In this document: positions 9,901 to 17,742 of the stretch, piece after piece
Position numbering within the stretch: position 1 is the first letter of the stretch
Layout: each line of letters opens with the position of its first letter
Source: SpSt-333 sp964371615
GTDB lineage: Bacteria > Bacteroidota > Ignavibacteria > UBA10030 > UBA8401
Reading direction: 5' to 3'
DNA: 64,000 nucleotides
Assembly (NCBI GenBank): GCA_964371615.1
Contig: CAYJMS010000003.1
Coordinates: forward strand, 124,001 to 188,000
Program-made: the position numbers and the translations under genes
The notes under the pieces: generated by a model
Seen by the model: the letters and a program-made list of their open reading frames with translations, nothing else
Told to the model about the DNA's origin: nothing
Databases searched by the model: none

Positions 9901-11063
9901 TTGACGTGGAGATCCGGGAAATCAATGCAATAAAGAATGGATCAGGATTTTTTATCGAAGTAAAGATCTTTAATCCAGGCAGAGAATCCGCCGGTCCTAT
10001 TGCTATTACCGCTTTTCATGACCGTAATATCGACAGCGTGGGAGTTCAGGAGGAAATGATCCACACTGCGGGTATCGGATCTTTATTACCGCTGGATTCA
10101 TCGACAGTCTCGTTTCAATGGGAGACCGGTGAACACGGGAAACTGAGAATTATGGCATCGGCAGATTTCTCCGCTGATCAATTTCCCGACAACAATCAGA
10201 TTATTGCAGTGAGTGTAAATAATTTTCCTCCGCAAACGATCGTTATCAACGAGATCATGTACGAACCGCACGCGGGCATGAGCGAGTTTGTGGAATTGAT
10301 GAATCGGTCCGCCGACACCGTTGATCTCGACGGATGGCAGTTGATGGACCAGCCGAATTCATCCGGCAGCAGGACGATCGTCACTCTTGCACAATATTCA
10401 TTGCGCATTCCGCCCGGAGAGTATTTTATTATCGCGGGAGATTCATCCGTTTTTACGGATTATCCGTCGCTGAACGGACATACTGTTGTCATTCACACTT
10501 CATTGAGTTTAAGCAACAGCGGTGAGGACATTGTTCTTGCGGATCTGACCGGTGCGGTGATCGACAGCGTACGGTATTCCCCCCACTGGCATTTGAGCGA
10601 TGTTTCCACCGCGGGACGATCGCTCGAGCGGATCGATCCTGCCGGCAGCACGGTGGACGGACGCAATTGGAGTACGTCGGTGGTAAAATCCGGCGCGACA
10701 CCCGGCACGCAGAATAGCATTCGGATTTCGTCACAGAAGCTATCATCGTCGTTATCGCTTCTTCCCAATCCCTTTTCGCCGGACAATGACGGGCATGAGG
10801 ATTTTCTCTCCATCGGATATTCCCTTCCGGCAAGCAGCGCCACGATCCGCGTTCGCATTTACGACGTCACCGGGCGATTGGTGCGACGATTAGCGGCAAA
10901 CGAAACGTCTCCTTCAGCAGGATCGATCATCTGGAATGGTTTGGACGACGACGGACACCGCGTGCGGATTGGAATGTATATTATTCTGTTTGAAGCGTTC
11001 GACAATTTCGGTGGGACGGTAAAGACGATGAAAGATGTGGCGGTGGTGGCGAGAAAGTTATGA
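6954..11063 (+). CDS. Giant lamin-tail-domain surface protein with FlgD-like C-terminus
   Basis: This protein has 1369 residues. The ATG at 6954 gives the signal peptide MNKFLIGAFLLPTFICAQ. An N-terminal adhesion-like region comes first, then four units each made of a CARDB/APHP-like Ig domain and a lamin-tail domain. The lamin-tail starts are LINEFMYVPPAGMPEWIEI, IINEIMYAPTGDMPEWIEG, LVTEIMYNPSDDNPEWIEL and VINEIMYEPHAGMSEFVEL, each followed by SGWKISDNG-like and SLERID/SLQRYD strands. The last ~110 residues resemble a FlgD Ig-like domain (NPFSPDNDGHEDF, then IYDVTGRLVRRL and WNGLDDDGHRV) instead of a NYPNPFNP sorting domain. It is probably secreted and structural; the ligand is unknown. Confidence 0.85.
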   Translation: MNKFLIGAFLLPTFICAQITSYPYRESFDSVSVPSLPAGWTVSANKNVSGDFVTTTTSVRSAPNAVSSTDATKEQLLISPLFSFTGKSPDVLEFYERRTASHTSGLLVEASIGSDTIFSLQLSDTLKQESSTAYVKRTIPIPETLNNTDNVRFRWRVTGNGTGATGVIRLDDIQITVKKSIDLSLSSLSLNPELPRAGESVAVSVVMQNNALAGNFSGSIRLSDPPVFETTQPFSVTLAENESTVVIIRYPDIKAGAHHLGAELLLTGDEDTSNNVFSLQFSAGFQSRTMLINEFMYVPPAGMPEWIEIVNAGSDSLSVSGWRIADGTSNKAVINPSNRKIASLSYAVVTTDTTAFKNFYSSSALLLQSSFSALNNSGDAVVLYDPAGSVIDSFTYASSWGGNSGGRSLERIDTASTSTERSNWKASLNPLGATPGYINSVTQKNNDITVGSITFAPEFPVVGIPTTVTAEVLNIGRQPMSSIDLKFFIDANNDSVLSFTELFADRQIAFLSAGNSVSLSVLLPPLQQGVHSAAVRIDAAQDDDTTNNFLYFPITFGIPRNSIIINEIMYAPTGDMPEWIEGFNTTDASIDISGWKISDNGAARPVISGNPTDIPPRSFFVVTTDTNQLKITFPDARPIFQASIPSLNNTTPDAVVMYDDRGAVMDSLYYKPAWSGSNGFSLQRYDEAGISTDSANWRSAFPTPGRVNAIVRRDFDARIKSLLISPSLPVAGASVTVTAAIENIGRQTMNTVTVSLYLDADNDSAFAENELIARELIPAIAPLDSVILTANCYPNRSGHNRIFTVISSAEDEESVNNTGTMEFTVGAPPWSILVTEIMYNPSDDNPEWIELYNTTPTPVDVAGWKIADNGSARTTIAQSSASIPPMSYCIVTTDSLFHQLYSVSVPVFIAPFSALNNTSPDAVVLFDPFNRMIDSVAYRPTWGGANGMTLQRYDLSGSSTDSSNWRSGVSSPGLENVISRKDFDVEIREINAIKNGSGFFIEVKIFNPGRESAGPIAITAFHDRNIDSVGVQEEMIHTAGIGSLLPLDSSTVSFQWETGEHGKLRIMASADFSADQFPDNNQIIAVSVNNFPPQTIVINEIMYEPHAGMSEFVELMNRSADTVDLDGWQLMDQPNSSGSRTIVTLAQYSLRIPPGEYFIIAGDSSVFTDYPSLNGHTVVIHTSLSLSNSGEDIVLADLTGAVIDSVRYSPHWHLSDVSTAGRSLERIDPAGSTVDGRNWSTSVVKSGATPGTQNSIRISSQKLSSSLSLLPNPFSPDNDGHEDFLSIGYSLPASSATIRVRIYDVTGRLVRRLAANETSPSAGSIIWNGLDDDGHRVRIGMYIILFEAFDNFGGTVKTMKDVAVVARKL

Positions 11064-11070
11064 ATGCAAA

Positions 11071-11101
11071 CATCCCCGTTTTCTTTGAGAAAACGGGGAT
11101 G
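11071..11101. terminator. Hairpin of the ATCCCCGTT family between convergent genes
   Basis: A perfect 14-bp stem with arms CATCCCCGTTTTCT and AGAAAACGGGGATG and a three-base loop lies between the lamin-tail gene and the convergent globin gene. It has no clean T-run. Closely related hairpins recur at 45234-45264 and 53473-53507. Confidence 0.7.
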
Positions 11102-11135
11102 GTGCTTGGTAGGTGACCGTTACCTTTTTATGAGT

Positions 11136-11522
11136 CTACGATTCAATTGTCGAATTCATCCCGAGTCTCCCCTCCATAATCTGTGCGATTGAATGTGCGC
11201 GTGTAACCGCTTCATCCGCTCTGGTACCGAAGAAATTTTCCCGGACTGTTTCCTCCCACAATCGGAGCCACCGTTGAAAATGTTCCCGGCGGATCGGCGC
11301 AATGCGGTGAAGATTGATATGCTTTTCCATCGGATTGCCGCGATACGTGACCTCATCCAGCAGCAGCGTCTCCCAGAACGAAATCATGATCGGGATGTGA
11401 GTATCCCACGACAACTGCACCGCGTCGGTGAAAAAATGTGCGATGAGAGGATCGTCGACCACCTTTTTATAGAAGGCGTTGACAAGAAGTTCGATGTCGT
11501 CACGGGTTGTAATGTCGTTCAT
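11136..11522 (-). CDS. Group III truncated haemoglobin
   Basis: This 128-residue protein has the short globin fold of the group III (P) truncated haemoglobins: an N-terminal LVNAFYKKVVDDPLIAHFF segment, FWETLLLDEVTYRGNPMEKHINLH, and HFQRWLRLWEETV. The histidine in KHINLH/REHFQRW is the likely proximal haem ligand region. Members bind O2/NO or are linked to nitrosative stress and microaerobic growth. It lies downstream of, and on the same strand as, the NO reductase operon, but a transposase gene and REP repeats separate them. Confidence 0.85.
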   Translation of the reverse strand: MNDITTRDDIELLVNAFYKKVVDDPLIAHFFTDAVQLSWDTHIPIMISFWETLLLDEVTYRGNPMEKHINLHRIAPIRREHFQRWLRLWEETVRENFFGTRADEAVTRAHSIAQIMEGRLGMNSTIES

Positions 11523-11541
11523 TATTCGATTCTATTCTTGT

Positions 11542-11820
11542 GGAAACGTCAGACGTTCTCTTGCTATCAACGATGTCTGACGTCGCTGTTCAACGTCTGA
11601 CATCTCATAACTAAGGACTGTTAACGAAACGTCAGACACTGAGAAGCGGTGTCAGACGTTCTCTCACTGCCAACGATGTCTGACGATGCTTTTCATCGTC
11701 TGACATCTCATAATGTAACTAGGAAAACGTCAGGCATGGAGAAGCAATGTCAGACGTTCTCTTGCTGCCGACGATGTGCCAACGATGTCTGACGTTGCCT
11801 TTCAACGTCTGACATCTCAT
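11542..11820. repeat. Left REP/BIME array (three units) beside the RAYT gene
   Basis: Three copies of a ~100-bp unit are present. Each contains a 33-base hairpin with outer arms GATGTC/GACATC, a central T:T mismatch and inner arms GACG../..CGTC, at 11572-11604, 11675-11707 and 11784-11816. Units 2 and 3 also carry a second hairpin (11628-11660, 11726-11758) with arms of the AACGTCAGACAT/ATGTCAGACGTT type. The hairpins vary with compensating changes. The array fills almost all of the 310-base space 11523-11832. Confidence 0.85.
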
Positions 11821-11832
11821 ATTCCTTTATTC

Positions 11833-12381
11833 TTACACCCAATACTTATACACAACGGAATGTACCAACTCTTGGGAATACTTAACAAATTCACTTTTAG
11901 ATCGAAAATATCGGTTGATAAGACTTGAAGAAACAAGAAATTCTTTTCGCAATCCAGCTAATTCCCGATAACTTGAATGCTCCCAATCATCGATGTTTTT
12001 TACAAGTTTTGCCCGAATCGGATTTTGGTGAATATAAGAGATCAACGTCAACAAATAATTCTCATCATTAATTTCAATCGCTTTCGACCGTGGTTGAAAG
12101 AGGCTACCATGACGATGAAATGAGAGGTTTATTGTTTTGGTATAGGAACTGAGTAATATTACAATCTTTCGCTGAATGTTAATCGGAACAACGCCGCAAA
12201 CTTGGATTAAAAAGTGAAAATGTGTCGGCATGAGACAGTAGGCATATGTGTGAACATACTCATGCATTAATTCGCTGTATTTGTGCAGAAACAATTCATA
12301 GCACTGTTGGTTTTTAAAAACAATCTCTCTGTTGTTGGAACGATTATAAAAGTGGTAGTATTTTTCCGGTTCAAATTGCAT
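11833..12381 (-). CDS. REP-associated tyrosine transposase (RAYT, IS200-like Y1 family)
   Basis: This protein has 182 residues. It shows the HUH metal-binding motif in YCLMPTHFHFLIQV and the RAYT signature YIHQNPIRAKLV downstream of it. RAYTs are single-copy domesticated relatives of the IS200/IS605 TnpA that bind and cleave REP hairpins. REP-type arrays flank this gene directly on both sides, three units on the left and two on the right, which supports the assignment. It appears intact. Its AT-rich composition and different codon use from neighbouring genes are consistent with transfer. Confidence 0.9.
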   Translation of the reverse strand: MQFEPEKYYHFYNRSNNREIVFKNQQCYELFLHKYSELMHEYVHTYAYCLMPTHFHFLIQVCGVVPINIQRKIVILLSSYTKTINLSFHRHGSLFQPRSKAIEINDENYLLTLISYIHQNPIRAKLVKNIDDWEHSSYRELAGLRKEFLVSSSLINRYFRSKSEFVKYSQELVHSVVYKYWV

Positions 12382-12430
12382 ACGCGTCCCTCCTATTTTG
12401 ATAAAATATTTGGGCGTGTATTTTCTGTTT

Positions 12431-12594
12431 GGGAAATGTCAGACGTTTTCTTGCTGTCAACGATGTCTGACGATGCTGTTCATCGTCTGACATCTCATAA
12501 TGCAACGGGGGAAACGTCAGACATGGAGAAGCAATGTCAGACGTTCACTTACTGCCAACGATGTCTGACGATGCTGTTCAACGTCTGACATCTC
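12431..12594. repeat. Right REP/BIME array (two units) beside the RAYT gene
   Basis: Two units lie in the same orientation as the left array. GATGTC/GACATC hairpins are at 12462-12494 and 12560-12592, and the second-type hairpin is at 12513-12545. In the first unit the second-type hairpin is collapsed to a single GTCAGAC copy. Confidence 0.85.
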
Positions 12595-12668
12595 ATATAT
12601 GAAGAGATATAAAAAATCCTCCGGACGAGCAACCGGGTCCGGAGGAGAATCAGGAATAGCCGAAAGCC

Positions 12669-14888
12669 TCACCGCTCTCTGAACGATTTTTTCAGCGTCA
12701 TCCCGATTACGAAGAAAGCAAGTAACACCAATCCGAACGCAAAAAGAGTGTCGCCGGGAGCGCGCATCCATCGCAGTGTCGTCATCACATCGGTCTGCAG
12801 AAACTCCGCGCTTCGCGCATACCAGTAACCGTATTTTACGGAAGCCCACGTCTGCATTAATCCGACCGGCAGCAAACTCAGCAGCACCATTGCCATCAGT
12901 CCTATGTTGATAGACCAGAAGGAAATTTTCATAATTTTCTCATTCCAAACGGCACGCGGACCCATTGCCCGGATGCAAAACAGCAGCAGACCGATGCCAA
13001 GCATGCCGTACACGCCGAACAGAGCGGCATGGGCGTGCACCGGCGTGGTGTTCAATCCCTGCATGTAATACAGCGCCACCGGCGGATTGATCATGAATCC
13101 GAACAATCCCGCGCCGACCAGATTCCAGAATGCGACCGAGACAAAATAATAGATCGGCCATTTATAGTTTTTCACCCATGGCGTTGCGCCGGAGAGTTTG
13201 ATATTCTCCCATGCTTCGTATCCCACAAAGACCAGCGGTACCACTTCCAGCGCGCTGAAGACTGCGCCGAGCGCCAGGACGATCGTCGGTGTTCCGGAAA
13301 AATAGAGATGATGCAACGTTCCGATGATTCCGCCGGAGAGGAAAATCGTCGCGGAAAGGACGGTCGCCTGCCCCGCCGTTTTAAGGCTGAGAAGTTTCAA
13401 CCGTGCAAACAGAAAAGCGATCACTACCGTGGCGAAGACTTCGAAGAATCCTTCCACCCACAGATGCACCACCCACCATCGCCAGTATTCCGTCACTGCA
13501 AGATTCGTATGTTTGCCGTACATCAACGCCGCGCCGTAAAACGAAGCGATTGCCGCGCTGGAGATGAGGAATAATGTCAGGATCGGTTTTTGTTCGTCTT
13601 TCTTTTGCAATGCGGGGCGGATGGAACGGAAGACAAGCCAGAACCAGAGGAACAATCCGATAAGTAAAGCGATCTGGAAGAACCGGCCGAGATCGATATA
13701 TTCATAACCGCTGTGTCCGAAGTAGAACCACATATCGCCGGAGAGATAGTGCATCACGCTCAGCCATTGACCCGCCATCGATCCGAGCACTACGAAGAGC
13801 AATGCGCCGAAGAGAACATTGACGCCGAGACGCTGGCCTTTCGGTTCGACGCCGCTGACGGCCGGTCCGATATATAATCCCGCCGCAAGCCATGCCGTTG
13901 CGATCCAAAAGATGCCGAGCTGTGTGTGCCAGGTGCGTGCGACGGAATACGGCAGATATTCCGCCAGAGGAATGCCGTAGAAGCCGTCCCCTTCCACGCC
14001 GTAGTGCGCCGTGATCACTCCCATGGTAATTTGAATCACGACCAATCCAAGCACCGTCCAAAAATATTTCAGTGTTGCCAGCTGCGACGGCGTGGGGACA
14101 GAATTCAGCAGCGGATCCGTTTCGGGGATGGTCTGCAGCATTTCGCTCTCCTTATGCGACGCATAATAGAACGCCATTGCACCGATTCCCGCCAGAAGCA
14201 AAATGATGCTGACGCCGGTCCAGACGACCGCTTCACCGGTCGGTTTGTTCTGGATCAATTCCTCGTGCGGCCAGTTGCTGGTGTAGGTGATCTCGTCGTT
14301 CGGACGGTTGGTCGATGCCGCCCATGAAGACCAGAAAATAAACGCCGCCAGTTGACGCAATTTTACCGGATTGCTCTGCGCATTTTTGTGTATCGCATAT
14401 TCTTCTTTGCCATTGGTAAAGACGTCGGCATAATGGGCGAGGTTTGCTTCAAATGCGCGGGCACGGACCGGATCGACAACGACCGAATTCGATTTCGGAT
14501 CGTATGTGTTTTTCCGGATCATATCCGTCAGCCGCGATTTTAATTGTGCCTGTTGTTCGCCCGGCAGTTCGTCATACGGCTTCTGGAAATCGCTCTGCGA
14601 CCAGTCGTTTAAGATGAAAACCAATTCTCGATGCAGCCAGTCCGCAGTCCAATCGGGAGCGACGTAACTTCCATGTCCCCAAATGGATCCTGATTCCATT
14701 CCGCCCATGGCCTGCCAAACGTTTTGGCCGGCGGAAATCTCACCGGAGGCAATGACCACTTCGCCGTCTGTTGTTACCACGGTGTCGGCGATCGGCGGCT
14801 TCTCCTGGTAAATGCGGACGCCGACCCAGCCGAGAACGATAAACGAGACAACAATAACGAGAGAAAATCCGATCCAGTACTTTTTCAT
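12669..14888 (-). CDS. norZ: Quinol-dependent nitric oxide reductase (qNOR)
   Basis: This 739-residue, single-subunit enzyme reduces two NO to N2O with electrons from quinol in the cytoplasmic membrane. An N-terminal membrane helix and the extra periplasmic domain of qNORs (GQNVWQAMGGMESGSIWGHG) precede ~12 helices. Metal ligands are intact: the FeB histidine in VVHLWVEGFFEVF, the His pair in GTLHHLYFSG, the Glu in FSALEVVPL, and haem histidines in VHAHAALFG and RTWHTQLGIFW. These features fit a normal NO reductase, not NO dismutase. The start ATG overlaps the ric stop (ATGA), with GGAGGAC ahead of it. Confidence 0.95.
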   Translation of the reverse strand: MKKYWIGFSLVIVVSFIVLGWVGVRIYQEKPPIADTVVTTDGEVVIASGEISAGQNVWQAMGGMESGSIWGHGSYVAPDWTADWLHRELVFILNDWSQSDFQKPYDELPGEQQAQLKSRLTDMIRKNTYDPKSNSVVVDPVRARAFEANLAHYADVFTNGKEEYAIHKNAQSNPVKLRQLAAFIFWSSWAASTNRPNDEITYTSNWPHEELIQNKPTGEAVVWTGVSIILLLAGIGAMAFYYASHKESEMLQTIPETDPLLNSVPTPSQLATLKYFWTVLGLVVIQITMGVITAHYGVEGDGFYGIPLAEYLPYSVARTWHTQLGIFWIATAWLAAGLYIGPAVSGVEPKGQRLGVNVLFGALLFVVLGSMAGQWLSVMHYLSGDMWFYFGHSGYEYIDLGRFFQIALLIGLFLWFWLVFRSIRPALQKKDEQKPILTLFLISSAAIASFYGAALMYGKHTNLAVTEYWRWWVVHLWVEGFFEVFATVVIAFLFARLKLLSLKTAGQATVLSATIFLSGGIIGTLHHLYFSGTPTIVLALGAVFSALEVVPLVFVGYEAWENIKLSGATPWVKNYKWPIYYFVSVAFWNLVGAGLFGFMINPPVALYYMQGLNTTPVHAHAALFGVYGMLGIGLLLFCIRAMGPRAVWNEKIMKISFWSINIGLMAMVLLSLLPVGLMQTWASVKYGYWYARSAEFLQTDVMTTLRWMRAPGDTLFAFGLVLLAFFVIGMTLKKSFRER

Positions 14889-15625
14889 GCGGTCCTCCGT
14901 TCGTGAAGTAATTGTTCTTCCAGTGCGATCGATTTCGGGAAGAGGATGTTATTTTCGAGATGGACATGCTGATGCAGATCAAGTTCGAATTCCTTCAGTT
15001 CCTGCAGCGTCACGCGGTAGGTCGTGCATCCGTCTTCCGGAACAGTATAGTTCGACGTCAGTTCGCGGATCTCAAACATGATCGTGCCAGCGGAATCGTG
15101 TTCCTGTTCCATCAGTGCGATCGGATTTTTTACGGAACCGAACGGCAGCGACGGAAGCGATGATCCTTCCCGTTTTGCGCGGGCAACGGCGGCGATCGCC
15201 GGAAAAAGGATCTGTTCTTCTTTGTGCATATGCTGTATCATTTCCTGAGCGACAACGCCGAAGAGGTCCGCCGTTTTTTTCATTTCCGGATGACGCTCTC
15301 CGTGCACCATTGCCACTTTCTGCGTATGGGCAATGAGGACGGGGATCGATTGACGAACATAAGCGTGGTGATTTTCCACGATATAGGAAGCGAGAAAGTC
15401 GACGTCCCATCGATTGAAGCGCTGGGATGATGTATCGACGGCATCGTTCAGCGTCTGCAGTTCGTTGATGACGACGGAAGGATCGAGTTGCTTTTCGTTG
15501 CAGGCTGCGGCGATTGTCTTTCCTCCTTTGCAGCAAAAATCGAGGGAGTATTTTTCAAAGACGGAGGCGGCGCGGAAATTATGCGTGACAATTTCCTTGA
15601 TGGTAGTAGTGTCGAGGTTAACCAT
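14885..15625 (-). CDS. ric: Di-iron repair of iron-sulfur clusters protein (Ric/ScdA/YtfE)
   Basis: This protein has 246 residues. An N-terminal ScdA_N domain (IKEIVTHNFRAASVFEKYSLDFCCKGGKT, with the Cys pair) is followed by a hemerythrin-like bundle. Metal-ligand motifs are ENHHAYVR, MVHGERHPE, HMHKEEQILFP, MEQEHDSAG and HQHVHLENNILFP. It helps restore Fe-S clusters damaged by NO or oxidants in the cytoplasm. It lies between the regulator and norZ, with a four-base overlap with norZ, so the three genes form one NO-response operon. Confidence 0.95.
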   Translation of the reverse strand: MVNLDTTTIKEIVTHNFRAASVFEKYSLDFCCKGGKTIAAACNEKQLDPSVVINELQTLNDAVDTSSQRFNRWDVDFLASYIVENHHAYVRQSIPVLIAHTQKVAMVHGERHPEMKKTADLFGVVAQEMIQHMHKEEQILFPAIAAVARAKREGSSLPSLPFGSVKNPIALMEQEHDSAGTIMFEIRELTSNYTVPEDGCTTYRVTLQELKEFELDLHQHVHLENNILFPKSIALEEQLLHERRTA

Positions 15626-15639
15626 GATTCATCTTTCTA

Positions 15640-16257
15640 TTATGGTGGTGATTGACGTTTCTTTGTTTTCCAGATTATTTTTCCCTGCTCGTCGATGCTG
15701 AGCAGGCGGTGTTGTTCGAGATTTTTAATGGAGCGGATGACGGTCTCGACCCGTAACCCTGTCATGTCCGCGATCTGCTGCCGTGTGAAGGGAACGGTGA
15801 AGTCTCCTGCCGCAGCACTTTCCTTGATCCAATACCGGATCAATGTCGCAATGCGGTGTTCCGCTTCCTCGGTCGCAATTTCCGAGAGCATCATGGACTT
15901 GTATACCAACCGTCCGCAGAGCGCCTGGGTGACGGAAAGGTGGACTGAAAAATTCTTCCTGAGCAACTCCATAAAATCGTCGTGCGGACAGATCCACACT
16001 TTGCTCGGTTCGACGGCGATTGCCGATGCGGGATACGGCATGCGGCAGAAAAACGGCGGCTCGCCGAAACTCTGATCTGCCGTAAAAAATCCCTGTGCAA
16101 ATTCCTTCCCCATCTCGCTGAAATTAACCATTTTCACCCGACCGCTTTTAACGATATGAAAGTGATTTGCCGCTTCTCCCTGATGAAAAATGAAATCACC
16201 CTTTTTAAAGGATGTCAGTGACGATTTGAACTTTCGCAGAATTTCTTCTGAAATCAT
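15640..16257 (-). CDS. Crp/Fnr family regulator of the NO operon
   Basis: This 205-residue protein has an N-terminal cyclic-nucleotide-binding-type domain (FIFHQGEAANHFHIVKSGRVKM). A C-terminal Crp HTH follows (FTRQQIADMTGLRVETVIRSIKNLEQ). The N-terminal cysteine cluster of FNR is absent, so it is not an Fe-S oxygen sensor of that type; DNR/NnrR-like NO sensing is a plausible inference from its partners. It is the first gene of the operon with ric and norZ (14-base gap). An Fnr-like palindrome lies 47 bases upstream of its start codon, so autoregulation is likely. Confidence 0.9.
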   Translation of the reverse strand: MISEEILRKFKSSLTSFKKGDFIFHQGEAANHFHIVKSGRVKMVNFSEMGKEFAQGFFTADQSFGEPPFFCRMPYPASAIAVEPSKVWICPHDDFMELLRKNFSVHLSVTQALCGRLVYKSMMLSEIATEEAEHRIATLIRYWIKESAAAGDFTVPFTRQQIADMTGLRVETVIRSIKNLEQHRLLSIDEQGKIIWKTKKRQSPP

Positions 16258-16303
16258 TGCTCTCTCCGAAAATAGAGTATGAATAATCCTACTGGGCAGT
16301 ATA

Positions 16304-16315
16304 TGATTTAAATCA
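16304..16315 (-). promoter_or_regulatory. Fnr/DNR-type operator before the NO operon
   Basis: TGATTTAAATCA is a perfect 12-base palindrome matching the TGAT-N4-ATCA core of Crp/Fnr-family boxes. It is centred about 52 bases before the regulator start codon and about 80 bases before murI on the other strand. Confidence 0.65.
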
Positions 16316-16389
16316 GATAAAACACTCTTTTGTAAAGATGGACAATTTACTCGTAAAAATCAGTAATTATTACGACATTGACTGAACCT

Positions 16390-17196
16390 ATGAATACTCT
16401 TAATGAAAAACCGATCGGCGTTTTCGATTCCGGCATCGGCGGTTTGACCGTCGTCCGCGCATTGCTGGAGCGGCTGCCGAATGAGAACATTGTCTATTTC
16501 GGCGATACGGCGCGCGTGCCGTATGGATCGAAGTCGCCGCAGGTTGTCCGGGAATATACGCTGGACGACACGAACGTACTGTTGACGAAGGATGTGAAGA
16601 TGATCGTGGTGGCATGCAATACCGTTTCCGCCGTTGCGTTGGATGTCGTTCAAAAGCGGGCGAACTTGCCGGTGACGGGAGTGATCATTCCCGGAGCGGA
16701 AGCAGCATCGAAGGCGACAAAAAACAAACGAATCGGTGTTATCGGCACTGCGGGGACGGTGAACAGCAACGCATACGCGAACGAGCTGCGGCACCTGGAA
16801 CGATCAATTCAGACGCACAGCAAAGCGTGTCCACTTTTTGTGCCGCTCGTAGAAGAAGGATGGCTCGACACGAAAGCAACCGAACTCATCGCACAGGAAT
16901 ATCTCTTTTCCCTGATGGTTGAAAAGATCGATACGCTGGTACTCGGTTGTACACACTATCCTCTTTTAAAAAATGTCATCACCAAAGTGACCAAAGGAAT
17001 GGTGACACTCATCGATTCCGGCGAAGCGACCGCCGCAGTTGTGGAACGAATGCTTGACGATCATTCGTTACGCAATATCAGCCCGCATAATCCGAACATT
17101 CAATTTTTGGTAAGCGATGCGCCGGAGAAATTCACCGCAATCGGAGAATTATTCCTGGGAAGGAAATTGGGAGTGGTAAAACGGGTTTCGATCTGA
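16390..17196 (+). CDS. murI: Glutamate racemase
   Basis: This 268-residue enzyme interconverts L- and D-glutamate for peptidoglycan synthesis. It shows PIGVFDSGIGGLTVVRAL, the substrate loop YFGDTARVPYGSKS, catalytic Cys in VVACNTVS, and the second catalytic Cys in VLGCTHYPLL. The ATG at 16390 was chosen over an in-frame TTG twelve bases earlier because homologues start just before the PIGVFDSG motif. It is transcribed away from the NO operon and is followed six bases later by a small secreted-protein gene. Confidence 0.95.
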   Translation: MNTLNEKPIGVFDSGIGGLTVVRALLERLPNENIVYFGDTARVPYGSKSPQVVREYTLDDTNVLLTKDVKMIVVACNTVSAVALDVVQKRANLPVTGVIIPGAEAASKATKNKRIGVIGTAGTVNSNAYANELRHLERSIQTHSKACPLFVPLVEEGWLDTKATELIAQEYLFSLMVEKIDTLVLGCTHYPLLKNVITKVTKGMVTLIDSGEATAAVVERMLDDHSLRNISPHNPNIQFLVSDAPEKFTAIGELFLGRKLGVVKRVSI

Positions 17197-17202
17197 CCTG
17201 CC

Positions 17203-17739
17203 ATGAAACGATTTGTGTACATTATTTCGCTTGTTGCCCTCACGACATTCGCCGTTGCACAGCCGCCGGTAAAAGGAATCGTCATGATTTGTTACGGATT
17301 TCAATTCCCCAGCGGTGGCTATCTGGCATTGCGATATTATCCCTCCGAAACAATCAGCGTCGAAGTCTATAGCAGCGCCTTCCCGAACATCTTCAACTAC
17401 GGCGTGAGGGCGAATTTCTTCACGAAGCAACTGCTGCCGAACGAATTTCTCTCGATCGGATTCTCATCCATGAGCCTCTATAATCCGACGCTCGCCTATG
17501 AGCCGGAGCGGCGCGATTCGGTGTTGTTCATCGGATCGTTCTTTCACGGAATCGACCTCGGCATCGGCCGGGATGTGCTGTTTGGAGACGCACGAATCTC
17601 GTTCCAGTTGGGACCGACGTATGTGTTCAATGCAGAGGATCGCTATTTTAACGGTAAACGTGAGGTGGAAAGAACCGAATCGATGATCACCTGGTCGTCG
17701 TTCCTTGTCGGCGCCGTTGTTGCGCCGGTGCCGAGATAA
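17203..17739 (+). CDS. Small secreted protein of unknown function
   Basis: This 178-residue protein has signal peptide MKRFVYIISLVALTTFAVAQ. The mature part has alternating hydrophobic and polar strands (GGYLALRYYPSETISVEVYSS, EFLSIGFSSMSLYNP, RISFQLGPTYVFN) and ends in a valine/proline-rich tail. This pattern is typical of small outer-membrane beta-barrels. No family is recognised. It starts six bases after murI, and the 68-bp repeat array follows immediately. Confidence 0.65.
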   Translation: MKRFVYIISLVALTTFAVAQPPVKGIVMICYGFQFPSGGYLALRYYPSETISVEVYSSAFPNIFNYGVRANFFTKQLLPNEFLSIGFSSMSLYNPTLAYEPERRDSVLFIGSFFHGIDLGIGRDVLFGDARISFQLGPTYVFNAEDRYFNGKREVERTESMITWSSFLVGAVVAPVPR

Positions 17740-17742
17740 AAT

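Noticed and set aside
11542..12594. Possible CRISPR array
   Set aside because: Repeats are spaced irregularly (about 98-109 bases), are hairpin pairs with variable stems, and the spacers are themselves related to one another. They flank a RAYT gene and no cas gene is present.
12669..14888. NO dismutase (Nod) instead of NO reductase
   Set aside because: The FeB histidines (HLWVEGFFE, GTLHHLYF) and the Glu of FSALEVVPL are unchanged, whereas Nod proteins carry substitutions at these sites.
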